The translations under genes were made by a program, and so were the position numbers. A stretch of DNA of 64,000 bases, from contig JAAEMK010000272.1 in assembly GCA_024225635.1 (NCBI GenBank), forward strand, positions 18,539-82,538, given 5' to 3'. The notes under the pieces are model-generated. The model did no database searches. It saw only the letters and a program-made list of their open reading frames with translations, and was not told the origin of the DNA. Of this stretch, positions 34,549-44,806 are shown piece by piece; position 1 is the stretch's first letter, and every line of letters starts with the position of its first letter. Source of the DNA: Desulfobacteraceae bacterium (GTDB lineage Bacteria > Desulfobacterota > Desulfobacteria > Desulfobacterales > Desulfobacteraceae).

Positions 34549-36658
34549 ATTCCATGAAAGATTGGCCGTATTTTTTCCAGATGTCAAGGGCGATGCGCAG
34601 GGGTTTCATCATGGGCACCGTGTAGGTATGAAGCTTTTTTTCGGCCATATAGGTCCTGCAGCGGTCCACATAGGATGAGAATCCCCGTGGGGAAATGATC
34701 AGGGGTTTGGTCAGCTCTTCTTTCAATTCCACAAGTCGTTCGGGCAGGTATTCCGAAAGCAGCGGCACCTGAAGGTAGATGGCGGCTATGATCACGTCTG
34801 TATGGGGATCTTTATCCACAATGCGGATGGATTCCAGGAGCCTGTCATCACCACAGTTGCCAAAGAGATCAATGGGGTTATTCCCCACATTCTTTAAAAT
34901 TTTATCACTGATCGCTTTCTGTTCGGGTTTCAGGTCCTTTTCAATCAAGTCCTGCATCCGTTTTCTGGTTTCAGGGGCAAACTCGGCCAGGGTCATGCCT
35001 TCTTCCGTGACCTGGTCCGCCAACAAAATACCGGCCCCGCCTCCAACGCTGACAACAGCAATGCGCTTGCCGTCTGTCTTTGGTTGGCTTGTGAGGATGG
35101 AAAGAACATTGACCAGGATTTTCGGGTCCTCCGTCAGTTCTTCCACCAGGTAGAACCCGGCTTGATCGCAGCAGGATTTAAAGGCCTCATGGCTGCCGGC
35201 AAGGGATGCCGTGTGGGAAAGGGCCGCTTCCGCGCCGCCGCCCATTCCGCCCTTGATGATCAGGACGGGCTTTTTGCGGGCCACCTCTTTCCCTACTTTC
35301 ATGAGTTTCAGGCCGTCCGCCACCCCCTCCAGGTAAATGGCGATGATTTTTATTTTCGGATCATCCCCCATGTGGGCCAGGATTTCCGGAACGCCCACAC
35401 TGCCGGCATTCCCAATGGATACCCACTTGCCCAGGTTCTGGTGGTCCGCACCGAACATCTCAAGGAGTTCAAGGCCGATTCCGCCGCTTTGGGAGATGAC
35501 GCCGACACAATTGGGCATTGCGGCTGGTACGGAACGCTGAACCGGTATGTAGTTGGTATTCAGCCCGGAGAAGTTGTCAATCACCCCCATGCAGTTGGGG
35601 CCGATAAACGCGACTTTATAAGTCTCACAGAGACGGATGAGTTTGTCTTCAAGGTCTTTCCGGCCCATTTCGGCAAAACCGTCGCTGAATATGATGGCCC
35701 CTTTTCCCCCAAGCTTGCAGAATTCCTCAAAAATAGTGACCGTTCTTTCGGAACTGACGGCAAACACACAGACTTCCGGTACTTCAGGCAGGGCGGAAAG
35801 GGAGGGATAGCAGGTGAGCCCGTGTATTTTTTTCAGTTTGGGATGCACGGGATAGAGGTTCTTGATGCCCATGCAGTTTTTTAGGATCACGCCGCCCTGG
35901 GTGCCCGGACGGGACGCACCGATGACAGCGACCGACCGGGCGTTGAAAATGGCATTGACGCTATCGAGTTTCCAGTCCCTGACATCCCTGGGCAGGGGGG
36001 GGACGACATCTGTATCCCGGATCAGTCTTGCATCCACAACGGCGTACCCGTTTTCATAGACAATCACGGGATTGAGATCCAGTTCACAGATGTCCGGATT
36101 TTCGGCCATGAGCCGTGACACATTGATCACCAGCTCAATAATGCCGTTCCGGTCATACTGCTGCCCCCGGAATCCGTCAAGGACTTTTCCAGCCCGTGTT
36201 TTGGACAGCATCCGTTCCACATCATGTACGGACAACACCCCGATTCCCATGGCCGCATCGGAGTATAATTCCACAAAGACGCCGCCCAGGCCGATCATGG
36301 TGACAGGACCGAATCCGGGGTCCTGTTTCGCCCCCACAAGCAGTTCAAACCCCTTGTCCGCCATCTTCTGGATCAGCAGCCCTTCCTTCTCTTCCCTGGA
36401 AAATTCGCCGATTTTATTTTCAATGGCAAGACAGGCCTCTTCCAGCTGGGTCTGGTTTTTTATGTCCAGAAAAACCGCTCCTTCGTCGGATTTATGAATA
36501 ATCTTTTTTGAAACAGGCTTCACTACCACCGGATAGGATATTTCACCGGCAGCCTTGACCGCATCTGCCGTGTCATATACCTGCCTGCCTTGCGCCTGTA
36601 TATTATAGCGTTGCAATAACCCGGCACTTTCTTCAAAGTTTATCTGTCGTTTGCTCAT
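34547..36658 (-). CDS. ADP-forming acyl-CoA synthetase, ATP-grasp first
   Basis: The second in-frame ATG (36658) has AAGGA at the right distance; an ATG at 36664 is possible. The 703-residue product has the ATP-grasp (beta) part first (residues about 10-220: VVVKPVSKKIIHKSDEGAV, ELDLNPVIVYENG). The CoA-binding and ligase (alpha) parts follow (NARSVAVIGASRPGTQGG, GPNCMGVID, VISQSGGIGLELL). The phospho-His candidate is in ALSHTASLAG. It converts acyl-CoA, ADP and phosphate to the acid and ATP, or the reverse. Order beta-alpha is a known circular variant of this family. The substrate (acetate, propionate or aromatic acid) cannot be told. Confidence 0.87.
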   Translation of the reverse strand: MSKRQINFEESAGLLQRYNIQAQGRQVYDTADAVKAAGEISYPVVVKPVSKKIIHKSDEGAVFLDIKNQTQLEEACLAIENKIGEFSREEKEGLLIQKMADKGFELLVGAKQDPGFGPVTMIGLGGVFVELYSDAAMGIGVLSVHDVERMLSKTRAGKVLDGFRGQQYDRNGIIELVINVSRLMAENPDICELDLNPVIVYENGYAVVDARLIRDTDVVPPLPRDVRDWKLDSVNAIFNARSVAVIGASRPGTQGGVILKNCMGIKNLYPVHPKLKKIHGLTCYPSLSALPEVPEVCVFAVSSERTVTIFEEFCKLGGKGAIIFSDGFAEMGRKDLEDKLIRLCETYKVAFIGPNCMGVIDNFSGLNTNYIPVQRSVPAAMPNCVGVISQSGGIGLELLEMFGADHQNLGKWVSIGNAGSVGVPEILAHMGDDPKIKIIAIYLEGVADGLKLMKVGKEVARKKPVLIIKGGMGGGAEAALSHTASLAGSHEAFKSCCDQAGFYLVEELTEDPKILVNVLSILTSQPKTDGKRIAVVSVGGGAGILLADQVTEEGMTLAEFAPETRKRMQDLIEKDLKPEQKAISDKILKNVGNNPIDLFGNCGDDRLLESIRIVDKDPHTDVIIAAIYLQVPLLSEYLPERLVELKEELTKPLIISPRGFSSYVDRCRTYMAEKKLHTYTVPMMKPLRIALDIWKKYGQSFME

Positions 36659-36895
36659 GGTCATCCTTAACTTTTTATAATGGTGTTGATGCTGTTGAAC
36701 GAATTAATTTTAAATGAACTATGTTAAAAATAATATACCCCGATAGCCGATCGAAATCAAATAATATCCCCTGCCAGGCCCGGAGATATTGGCAATGGAG
36801 GAGGCATGGGCAGATCCAAAGATCCATCAGGCCCGAAAGGCGACTTGAAGACCGGCGATCAATCTGTTAAAGTCTGATTTTTGTCACCAACCCAG

Positions 36896-37930
36896 ATGCG
36901 AGGAATTTTGATCAGCGAACCTGCCCCCGGAATATTCATGGTCCGCCAGAGAGGCCTTTTCAAGGCGATGCCGCCGGTGAATCTTTATGTGATTCCGGGT
37001 GAGAACGGCCTTATCTATGATGCCGGGTACGGCAACCGGGCCGCCCTTGATCTGCTTGCGGCCGCTCTGGGCCGGATAAAAGCTATGTGCCGGAAGCGGT
37101 CTGTCCCGTTTAACTTTACCCGAATCATTCCCAGCCATACCCACCCCGACCATTTTTCCGGTCTTGTGAAGATCAGAAAAAGATTCGGCACGGCAATCGT
37201 CCTCACGGAGGAGATGGCCGGGATACTTCGTTCAAAAAAAAGCTATGGCAGAACCTATCGGTACCAGGGATCGGGAAAGTTTTATTTTCCCGTCTCCCCG
37301 CTGAAAAGAGTCCTTGCGGATTTTTCCGCACAATTTGTTGAGCAGGTATTTGACAATTTCTACTTCTCCGGGTTCATACCCGACCCAGACATGGTTATTA
37401 AATCCCGCACAACCATCCGGATCAATCAGCGGCAGTGGCAAGTATTCCCGTCACCCGGCCACAGCGAAGACCATATTTCCCTGTATGATCCCGAGGCCGG
37501 AATACTATTTTCGGGAGACAATGTCTTACGAACCGTAACCCCCTGGCTGGGGCCTCCCCGGTCGAGCCTCACACAATATGTCAATTCCCTTGAAAAGCTG
37601 CTCGGGCTTCCGGGACTCAAGCTGATTCTTCCCGCCCACGGCAGTCCCGTGACCGAACCCAAACAAAGAATCCGGGAGCTTATCGGGTGGCGGCAACAGC
37701 GCGTCTCCGACGTACTGGATATCATTGGCCAAAGCGGGTCCGGGGGAGTCACCCTGGCAAACCTGCTGAAAATCCTTTACAGGGGGCAGGGAATGGATAA
37801 GAGATTCCTGGCCGAGGGCTGGGTACTGCTCACCCTTGACCATCTTCTGGAAAAAGGACTCATAAAATCTTTTCAGCACAATAAAACCCTCAGGTTTTCA
37901 ATCAACACCTCTTCCGGGGCAACTCTCTAA
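36896..37930 (+). CDS. MBL-fold metallohydrolase
   Basis: The ATG at 36896 gives 344 residues; a TTG five codons earlier is less likely. The metallo-beta-lactamase signature is IIPSHTHPDHFSGL, with further ligands in SPGHSEDHISLYD, GILFSGDNVL and LILPAHGSPV. The C-terminal 80 residues form a winged-helix-like domain (IRELIGWRQQRVSDVLDIIG), as in the LACTB2 or RNase-like group of MBL enzymes. The substrate is unknown. No ribosome site is clear. Confidence 0.82.
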   Translation: MRGILISEPAPGIFMVRQRGLFKAMPPVNLYVIPGENGLIYDAGYGNRAALDLLAAALGRIKAMCRKRSVPFNFTRIIPSHTHPDHFSGLVKIRKRFGTAIVLTEEMAGILRSKKSYGRTYRYQGSGKFYFPVSPLKRVLADFSAQFVEQVFDNFYFSGFIPDPDMVIKSRTTIRINQRQWQVFPSPGHSEDHISLYDPEAGILFSGDNVLRTVTPWLGPPRSSLTQYVNSLEKLLGLPGLKLILPAHGSPVTEPKQRIRELIGWRQQRVSDVLDIIGQSGSGGVTLANLLKILYRGQGMDKRFLAEGWVLLTLDHLLEKGLIKSFQHNKTLRFSINTSSGATL

Positions 37931-38067
37931 CCCCGGCAAATCGGCTTCCGGCGACAACGCCACCCCCGCAGCCTTCTATGTCCATGTCAAGACCCGGAAG
38001 ATGTGCCACGAAATCGATGTTTCCATTACGGTCCTGTGGAAGATCCCCGCAGGTTTAGCCGGAAGGA

Positions 38068-38532
38068 TCAGCTCCCGGCTTTTCCCGTCATATGCTCGAT
38101 TTCGATTTTATAAATTCTGGTTTTGTTCCAGGCGTTGGTCATGTATCTTTTTCCATTTTCCATATTCTCTTTGCAATACCTGTTGAGTAGCGCCAGAAAA
38201 CCTGTTTCTTTCTCTTCATCAAATACTTCTTTGGCGGTTCCGAACAAAACGGCACTCCTGAAAAAGGTGCTGAATTTTTTGGGAACGATTTCCGTATCCC
38301 CCACCACACAGAAGGATACCCGTGGGTCGACTTCCATATTGTCCACCTTGTGGCCGTCCATGGCGCAATGAAAATAGATTTTGCCGTCGTGGCAGGCATA
38401 GTTGATGGGTACGGCATAGGGCCGTCCGTCCGTCCCCACGGTGGACAGGACGCCGTAATCCCCCTTTTTTATGATTTCCAGGGTTTCTTCCATGGGGAGC
38501 TGTTTTTCTTTCCGTCTCATCTCTCTGAACAT
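38068..38532 (-). CDS. Pyridoxamine 5'-phosphate oxidase family flavoprotein (NimA-like)
   Basis: The ATG at 38532 has AAAGGACAG upstream; the longer frame to 38802 is mostly low-quality sequence. The 154-residue product begins MFREMRRKEKQL, like the nitroimidazole-resistance (Nim) group. It has the split-barrel FMN-binding pattern YGVLSTVGTDGRPYAVPINY and KIYFHCAMDGHKVDN. It probably binds FMN or heme and reduces an unknown small molecule. Confidence 0.85.
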   Translation of the reverse strand: MFREMRRKEKQLPMEETLEIIKKGDYGVLSTVGTDGRPYAVPINYACHDGKIYFHCAMDGHKVDNMEVDPRVSFCVVGDTEIVPKKFSTFFRSAVLFGTAKEVFDEEKETGFLALLNRYCKENMENGKRYMTNAWNKTRIYKIEIEHMTGKAGS

Positions 38533-38861
38533 AATCTGTCCTTTCTTTTTGTTGTCATGGTTTTCGGTTACGGACACTACAACACCTCCGGGTCCTTGAA
38601 AAGGGCCGGATCGTTTAAAAAGTATGGGTGCAGATGGGGCGGGTGGGGAATCAGGAATTCCATTCGTCCGATGAAAGCGCTGTTGATCATTGTTTTTAAG
38701 TGGTGAGCGGGAGGGAATTCTCCTGTTCAAATCCGGGTGTATTCTGGACAAGATTTTTTGAAAAAAAACATGTAGTATACCACCTTTTAGGGGAAGTGCC
38801 ATACAACGGACAAGTTACATGGATACAGGGATTGCCCCGAGTTAAAGGAGAAGTGAATTTT
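38533..38861. other. Divergent intergenic region
   Basis: This 329-bp stretch lies between the PPOX gene and the SNF2 gene. Frames extend into it from both sides but lack ribosome sites and family similarity. Promoters for both genes should lie here; none is convincing by eye. Confidence 0.5.
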
Positions 38862-41597
38862 ATGCAGGGAATCGTTTTTGTTTATGATCCCGAGGTGGCC
38901 GCGAAAAACAGTTGTTTTACCGTAAGGCTCGAGGAGAGGAGTTGGAACGGGAAACGGTGGTGTGCCAAAAACGATGGCCGGGTTTTTACCGTGTCCTGTC
39001 TCAAGCGTTTAGGCAGCCGCATGGTGGATAAAAGCCTGTTTGCCACGGCCTTCAGGAGTGAATCGGAATTCAGGAGTGCCGAAGGTCGCTTTTTTTCAGG
39101 AGACGAGGAGTTTACCCTGCTTCGGATTTCCACGGCCGAGGTTCCGGGATTCATAAAAAAAGCCGCAAAGTCAAGGGCGCTCTGTGATACCAAAGGCTCT
39201 CCTTTTGGATTCAAGGTGATCCGGGAGGCGATGCCCGGTGTGGCCCTGGAGGAGGAGGACGGAGAATTTACGGTTTCCGTGATTTTGAACGGCAAAAGGA
39301 TGTCCCATGCGGACTATGTGCTTTCAGGGCCCCATATGGCGTCGGTGTTCGGAAAAACCGTGATCACCCTTAAGCCCGGTTTCCCAACGGATCTTTTCAA
39401 GCAGTTTCCCTGCGGAAAGCGGTTCCCCATCCAGGATTACGACCGGGTTGCGGATACCCTTGCCGGCTTTTCCGATCACATTGCGATCATTCTTCCGGAG
39501 AAAAAGGAGATGCGGGTGATTCGCCCGGAGGAGGTTCAACCTGTGCTCTCCTTTGATGCGGACCTTCGGTTTGCGGACCTGGAATTTGAGTATCCCGAGG
39601 GAATCCATGTCACGAAATCGGAAACCCGTGAAATCATATTTGACCGTGAAAAGCATCTGGAACTCCACAGAAACCAGGTTCGGGAGGATTATTACAAAAA
39701 GGTCCTGAAAGAAGCTGGCGCGGCATTCCGGGGGGCATCCCGGGGGGACTGGTTCTTTTCGGCCATGGGGCTGGAACCAATGCTCATGGACTTGAAACGT
39801 CGGGGCTTTCGGCTCCTGGTGGAGGGCGGGGCCTTGCGCATGGACGCAAAAATTGCCTGGCGCCTGTCGGTTATGGAAGACCGGATCTGTGTGGGCGGAG
39901 AGATCTATTTCGGAAAGAATCAGACCGGTTTAGAAGGGTTGTTTGACGGTTTCCTGTGCGGACAGTCATGGTTTGAGCTGCCGGACGGTTCCCGAGGTTT
40001 CATGGGGCAAGGCGTGGGCGGGGTGTTGAAGGATCTTGAGATCCGGGGGGATTTCAAGGATGAGGAGGTGCTGTTCAGCCGGTTTGACTTTGCCCATGTG
40101 GCGGAGGTGATGGCCGGAGCTGAACATTTGGCCCGGGATGCCGGATTTCAGGAGCTGAAGAATTTTGGTGATGCCCGGCAAACGGACGATCCCATTAAAA
40201 TTCCCGGCAGCCTTGACTCCATTTTACGACCGTACCAGAAACTGGGGACGGGCTGGCTTTACGGACTGAAGCAAAAAGGGCTTTGCGGCATCCTGGCGGA
40301 TGATATGGGGTTGGGTAAAACCCTCCAGGTGCTGGCGTTCCTAAAAGGGCTCAAGGAAGCCGGTGAAACCGGGCCATCACTTCTGATCGTTCCTAAAACC
40401 CTGATCTGGAACTGGGAGTCCGAGATCCTGAAATTCACACCGGACCTGGGGTTCAGGCTGCATACCGGCGTCGGCAGAACCCGGGAAACAAAAGATCTCG
40501 CGTCTTGCGATCTGGTGATCACTTCCTATGCCCTTGCCCGGCAGGATGCGGATCTGTTCAAAGGAATCGTCTGGAACAACCTTATCCTGGACGAAGCCCA
40601 TGCCATCAAAAATCCGGATGCCCGGATAACCCGGGAAATTAAAACCCTGGAAGCCGGTTTTAGGCTGTCCCTTTCCGGAACCCCGGTGGAGAACCGGCCC
40701 AGGGATTTATGGAGCCAGTTCGATTTTCTCATGCCCGGATTCCTTGGAACCCGGGAAGAATTCAGGGGGCTTTATGAAACCGGGGAGCGCCCGGATGCCC
40801 TCAAGGCCCTGGTGCGCCCTTTTTTGCTTCGAAGGCTGAAAAGCCAGGTGTGCAGGGAACTTCCGCCGAAAACAGAGGAAATTCTTTATTGTGATTTTGA
40901 AGACGAGCAGAAAGCGCTTTACGAGAAAGTGCTTGGCATCGAGAGGGACCGGCTTTTCCATGGCGGGGCCGGGGAGAATGACGGCGCACAATCCGGAGCT
41001 GTTCATATCCTTACCGCGCTTTTGAGGCTTCGCCAGATCGCCTGTCATCCGGCCCTCCTGGGGGGGGATGTCCCGGTGGATCTTCCAAGCGGAAAACTGT
41101 CACGGGTGTTGGACACCGGCCTTGGGATCATTGAAGGCGGGTATAAGATCCTTGTGTTTTCCCAGTTTACGGGACATTTGAAAATGGTGCGGGAACGTTT
41201 TGACGCAGAGGGCATCCTGAGCTTTTACCTGGATGGCGGCACAAAAGACCGGAAAAACGTGATAGACGGGTTCAAGACCAGCAAAGGCCCTTGCGTGTTT
41301 TTTATTTCCCTGAAGGCCGGAGGGGTGGGGCTGAACCTGACGGAAGCCGGCTATGTGTTTCTCCTGGACCCCTGGTGGAATCCTTCGGCGGAAAACCAGG
41401 CCGTGGACCGGAGTCACAGGATCGGGCAGGACAATCCCGTAACCGTTTACAGGTTCATCACCAAGGGGTCCATCGAAGAGAAGGTGGCGCTGCTCCAGAA
41501 GAAAAAAACGGCGATGGTTCAGGCTGTCGTGGGTGATGGGGACGGGGATGGGGCAAAACCCTTTACGGAAGAGGAACTGGCGGATCTCATTCGCTGA
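38862..41597 (+). CDS. SNF2-family helicase-like ATPase
   Basis: The ATG at 38862 is preceded by AAAGGAG and gives 911 residues. A poorly conserved N-terminal region of about 440 residues comes first. The DEAH ATPase domain follows: LRPYQKLGTGWLYGLKQKG, Walker A ADDMGLGKTLQ, LDEAHAIKN and SLSGTPVENRP. The helicase C domain has ILVFSQFTGHLKMVRERF, SLKAGGVGLNLTEA and DRSHRIGQ. It is a double-strand DNA translocase that may remodel protein-DNA complexes; no SWIM zinc finger is seen. No restriction or defence genes flank it, so a defence role is not supported by context. Confidence 0.9.
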   Translation: MQGIVFVYDPEVAAKNSCFTVRLEERSWNGKRWCAKNDGRVFTVSCLKRLGSRMVDKSLFATAFRSESEFRSAEGRFFSGDEEFTLLRISTAEVPGFIKKAAKSRALCDTKGSPFGFKVIREAMPGVALEEEDGEFTVSVILNGKRMSHADYVLSGPHMASVFGKTVITLKPGFPTDLFKQFPCGKRFPIQDYDRVADTLAGFSDHIAIILPEKKEMRVIRPEEVQPVLSFDADLRFADLEFEYPEGIHVTKSETREIIFDREKHLELHRNQVREDYYKKVLKEAGAAFRGASRGDWFFSAMGLEPMLMDLKRRGFRLLVEGGALRMDAKIAWRLSVMEDRICVGGEIYFGKNQTGLEGLFDGFLCGQSWFELPDGSRGFMGQGVGGVLKDLEIRGDFKDEEVLFSRFDFAHVAEVMAGAEHLARDAGFQELKNFGDARQTDDPIKIPGSLDSILRPYQKLGTGWLYGLKQKGLCGILADDMGLGKTLQVLAFLKGLKEAGETGPSLLIVPKTLIWNWESEILKFTPDLGFRLHTGVGRTRETKDLASCDLVITSYALARQDADLFKGIVWNNLILDEAHAIKNPDARITREIKTLEAGFRLSLSGTPVENRPRDLWSQFDFLMPGFLGTREEFRGLYETGERPDALKALVRPFLLRRLKSQVCRELPPKTEEILYCDFEDEQKALYEKVLGIERDRLFHGGAGENDGAQSGAVHILTALLRLRQIACHPALLGGDVPVDLPSGKLSRVLDTGLGIIEGGYKILVFSQFTGHLKMVRERFDAEGILSFYLDGGTKDRKNVIDGFKTSKGPCVFFISLKAGGVGLNLTEAGYVFLLDPWWNPSAENQAVDRSHRIGQDNPVTVYRFITKGSIEEKVALLQKKKTAMVQAVVGDGDGDGAKPFTEEELADLIR

Positions 41598-41815
41598 TCA
41601 TCTCCACGGCGATAAAAAGGGGAACTCCACTGGGGCGGCCTGTTCTCCGGATTGCGGGACAGGCCCCCATGGTATCCTTGTCAATCCTTTCCATGGATTT
41701 TCGATCTATAAAACCCCACGTGTTTATGATAACTTGGGGAAATCGGATTTCAGCTTGAAAATCCTTTGAGTCTTTTTTTTATACCCACAGATCACTAAAA
41801 AAAACAGTAAATCAG

Positions 41816-44074
41816 ATGAAACGATTTGATGGGGTATTGAAACGCCGGTCCGGGCTATCGGAACCGGCTGTGCGCTGGCGGGAAAACCTTGGCAGCGGTG
41901 TCATGGCCGCAGTCACATCCCTGCCGGGAACCATCGTCTTTGGAACCGTGGCATTTGCTCCCCTGGGGGATGACTTTGTTTCAAAGGGAATTGCCGCAAG
42001 CCTGACGGGGGCGGTGATCCTGGGCGGCATGGTGGCCCTGGTAGGTGCGAGCCGGCTTATGGTTGCGGGGCCTCGATCTTACAACGCCATTATCCTGGCC
42101 TCTGTTTTTACCACCCTGGCCCCTTCGGGACAGTTGCTTCAGGGCGGGCAGGGTACTTTTCTTGTCTTGATTGCCCTGGGGATGGTGACGGCTGCGGCAG
42201 GGGGGGTGTTTCAGGTGCTTCTTGCTCTTTTTAAAGTGGGAAGATTTGTCAAGTACCTGCCATGGCCCGTCATGTCGGGATTTATCAATACCACGGCGTT
42301 GATGATTCTTTTGGGGCAGGTCCGGGGAATCCTGGGGATTCCCCGGGAGAGGTCATTGGGGACACTGCTCGGCAGCCTGGATGAGATCAGGGTGATGAGC
42401 GTCGTCATCGCATTCTTTACAGGGTGCGCCGTGGTGGCCGCAAGGAGAAAGTTCAAAAGGGGTCCGGCTCCCCTGGCGGGGTTGCTGGCGGGAACCATCC
42501 TGTTTCATACCCTGGGGGGAGCGATTCCCGGTTTCGATGCCGGATCGACCCTGGCGGTTGCCGGTTACGGAGGCTTTTTCCTGGATGATATGATAGCGGT
42601 GCCCGGGCTGTTGCCGGAAAATTTCCTGGTGGCCCACTGGCACACGATCCTGTCGGCGGGCCTGTCCATCGCCGTTCTCTCTTCCCTTTCCACTCTTTTA
42701 TGTATGGCGGGCATAGATGGCGTGGCAGGACAGCGCAGCGATCCCAACCGGGAACTCCTGGCCCATGGGGCGGGTAATATCTTATCGGCTCTTTTCGGAG
42801 GATTGCCCGGGGCGGGAAAACCCGGGGCCTCCCTTCTTGCCATACGGAGCGGGGCGGATTCGAGGGTGTCGGGGTGTATCACGGCGCTGATTTATCTGCT
42901 TATCCTGCTGGTGCTGGCTCCGCTTATCGGCTATATCCCGGTCTGCGTTCTCTCCGGCATGGTGGTACCCATTGCCGTTGGTTTTTTCGATGAACTGGCC
43001 GGGAGACTCATGTGGTCGGTTATTCGTCTGGATATCAGGCAGCTGCGGGCGGGCGGTTCCGATTACCTGACAATGTCCGTGGTGGTGGGTGTCGGTTTTC
43101 TGGTGAATATCATGATGGCGGTGGCCGCGGGTATCCTGTTTTCGATCCTGTTTTTTCTGGTCCGGTCCAGCAGGTCCCTGATTCGCCGTGAACTGTCGGG
43201 CCGGTCCATCCGGTCCCGGCTGCAGCGAACGGCCAGGGAAAAGCGTCTGCTGGCCGGGAAAGGCGATCGTATCCATGTGCTGGAACTGGAAGGGACGCTT
43301 TTCTTTGGTTCGGCCGAAGGATTGCTGTCCAGAATCGAACAGCGGGTCGAGCAGGGATGCAAATATGTGATCCTGGACTGTAAACGGATGACGGATATCG
43401 ACACCACCGGCGCCAAAGTTATGGTCAAGCTGGCACGGTCACTCAAACAGCGGGAAATTCTCCTTTCCCTGTCCCACCTGGATTCCCATGGCCATATCTA
43501 TGGGACCCTTCTCATGGAAGGGTTTATGGATGCCCTGGGCAAGGGAGGTGTCTTTGGCGATACCGACCATGCCTTGAGGTGGTGTGAGAACCGTTTGCTT
43601 TGGAGCGAGCGGCCCGATCCCGTATCTGTCTCCGTTCCCATTTCCTGCTGCCTGCTGACCCATGGGCTCACCCCGGAAGAGCTGGCCCGGTTTCGATCGG
43701 TTCTGGTACGATGCACCTTTGAGGCCGGAGAGTATCTCTTCAAACAGGGGGATTCCGGGCACAGCCTGTTTCTGCTCGAACGGGGGCATGTGGAGGTGGT
43801 GCATAAGCGCAGCCCGGAAGACCCGGGCATACGCCTGTGCACACCTTTGCTGGGGGATATCATTGGTGATCTTACCCTGCTTGACGGGCGGCCCCGTCCG
43901 GCCGGCGCCGTATCCCTCATCGAAAGCACCTGCTTCGTTCTGACCCCGGCGGATTTTGAACAATTAAGCCGCCGGTTTCCCCATATCGCCAACACCATCC
44001 TTGCCAACATGGTCAAGATCCTAGGAGAACGGCTGCGGGATGCGACCCGGGTGATCAACGGCCTGGAAAATTGA
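41816..44074 (+). CDS. SulP-family anion transporter with STAS and cyclic-nucleotide-binding domains
   Basis: The 752-residue protein has about 11 membrane helices of the SulP/SLC26 fold (residues 25-440; VAGPRSYNAIILASVFTTL, LPWPVMSGFINTTALMI). A STAS domain follows (about 470-590: VLELEGTLFFGSAEGLL, DCKRMTDIDTTGAKVM). The C-terminus is a cNMP-binding domain (FEAGEYLFKQGDSGHSLFLLE). This three-part layout is known in bacteria and suggests ligand-gated uptake of sulfate, bicarbonate or another anion. It is followed 63 bp later by an OmpR-type regulator. Confidence 0.92.
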   Translation: MKRFDGVLKRRSGLSEPAVRWRENLGSGVMAAVTSLPGTIVFGTVAFAPLGDDFVSKGIAASLTGAVILGGMVALVGASRLMVAGPRSYNAIILASVFTTLAPSGQLLQGGQGTFLVLIALGMVTAAAGGVFQVLLALFKVGRFVKYLPWPVMSGFINTTALMILLGQVRGILGIPRERSLGTLLGSLDEIRVMSVVIAFFTGCAVVAARRKFKRGPAPLAGLLAGTILFHTLGGAIPGFDAGSTLAVAGYGGFFLDDMIAVPGLLPENFLVAHWHTILSAGLSIAVLSSLSTLLCMAGIDGVAGQRSDPNRELLAHGAGNILSALFGGLPGAGKPGASLLAIRSGADSRVSGCITALIYLLILLVLAPLIGYIPVCVLSGMVVPIAVGFFDELAGRLMWSVIRLDIRQLRAGGSDYLTMSVVVGVGFLVNIMMAVAAGILFSILFFLVRSSRSLIRRELSGRSIRSRLQRTAREKRLLAGKGDRIHVLELEGTLFFGSAEGLLSRIEQRVEQGCKYVILDCKRMTDIDTTGAKVMVKLARSLKQREILLSLSHLDSHGHIYGTLLMEGFMDALGKGGVFGDTDHALRWCENRLLWSERPDPVSVSVPISCCLLTHGLTPEELARFRSVLVRCTFEAGEYLFKQGDSGHSLFLLERGHVEVVHKRSPEDPGIRLCTPLLGDIIGDLTLLDGRPRPAGAVSLIESTCFVLTPADFEQLSRRFPHIANTILANMVKILGERLRDATRVINGLEN

Positions 44075-44137
44075 GCGTTTTCTTTTGTCCGGTTTTGGGT
44101 TAGATTACAAATTTTACCAATATTGCAGGATTGTGCC

Positions 44138-44806
44138 ATGCGTATCCTTTTGATTGAAGATTCTGAAAAATTGCAGACTTACATTGGCAAGGCTTTAAAA
44201 TATGCCGGTTATGCGGTTGATTCCACAGGGGATGGCGAAGAAGGACTCTATCTTGCCGAGAATATCAATTATGATGTGCTGATTCTCGACCTCATGCTGC
44301 CGAAACTTGACGGGTTGAGCATCCTTAGAAAACTGAGGGAAAAAGGAAACCCGGTCCACATTCTTGTTCTTACGGCAAAGGATACGGTTGCGGACCGTGT
44401 TGCCGGTCTCCGGCAGGGCGCGGATGATTATCTTGTAAAACCATTTGCGGTGGAGGAACTGGTTGCCAGGGTGCAGGTGCTGGCAAGGCGCTCGCACAAT
44501 ACCAAAACCCCCGTAATTCAAATCGGCGGCCTTGTGATCGATACGGCGGGAAGGGCTGTCAGCCGTTCCGGAAGCAAAATCGATCTTCGGCCACGGGAAT
44601 ATGCACTCCTTGAATATCTTGCCCTGAACAGAGACCGGGTCGTATCCCGTACTGAAATCGAGGAGCACCTCTACAATGACCAGGTCGATATTATGAGTAA
44701 CGTGGTGGATTCCGCCATCTGCTCAATCCGGAAAAAAATCGGCACTCCGGGGGAAAAAAACGTTATCGAGACACGAAGGGGCATGGGGTATATCATCAAA
44801 GGATGA
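44138..44806 (+). CDS. OmpR-family response regulator
   Basis: The ATG at 44138 (after AGGA) is used instead of a TTG at 44123. The 222-residue product has a receiver domain with D51 (VLILDLMLPKLDG) and a winged helix (LRPREYALLEYLALNRDRVV, VIETRRGMGYIIKG). It resembles QseB/TctD-type regulators. It overlaps the kinase gene by 4 bp (ATGA), so the two are translationally coupled. Confidence 0.93.
   Translation: MRILLIEDSEKLQTYIGKALKYAGYAVDSTGDGEEGLYLAENINYDVLILDLMLPKLDGLSILRKLREKGNPVHILVLTAKDTVADRVAGLRQGADDYLVKPFAVEELVARVQVLARRSHNTKTPVIQIGGLVIDTAGRAVSRSGSKIDLRPREYALLEYLALNRDRVVSRTEIEEHLYNDQVDIMSNVVDSAICSIRKKIGTPGEKNVIETRRGMGYIIKG

Noticed and set aside
38862-41597. SNF2 helicase as part of a DISARM-like or restriction system
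   Set aside because: No methyltransferase, nuclease, DUF1998 or phospholipase-D gene is adjacent.
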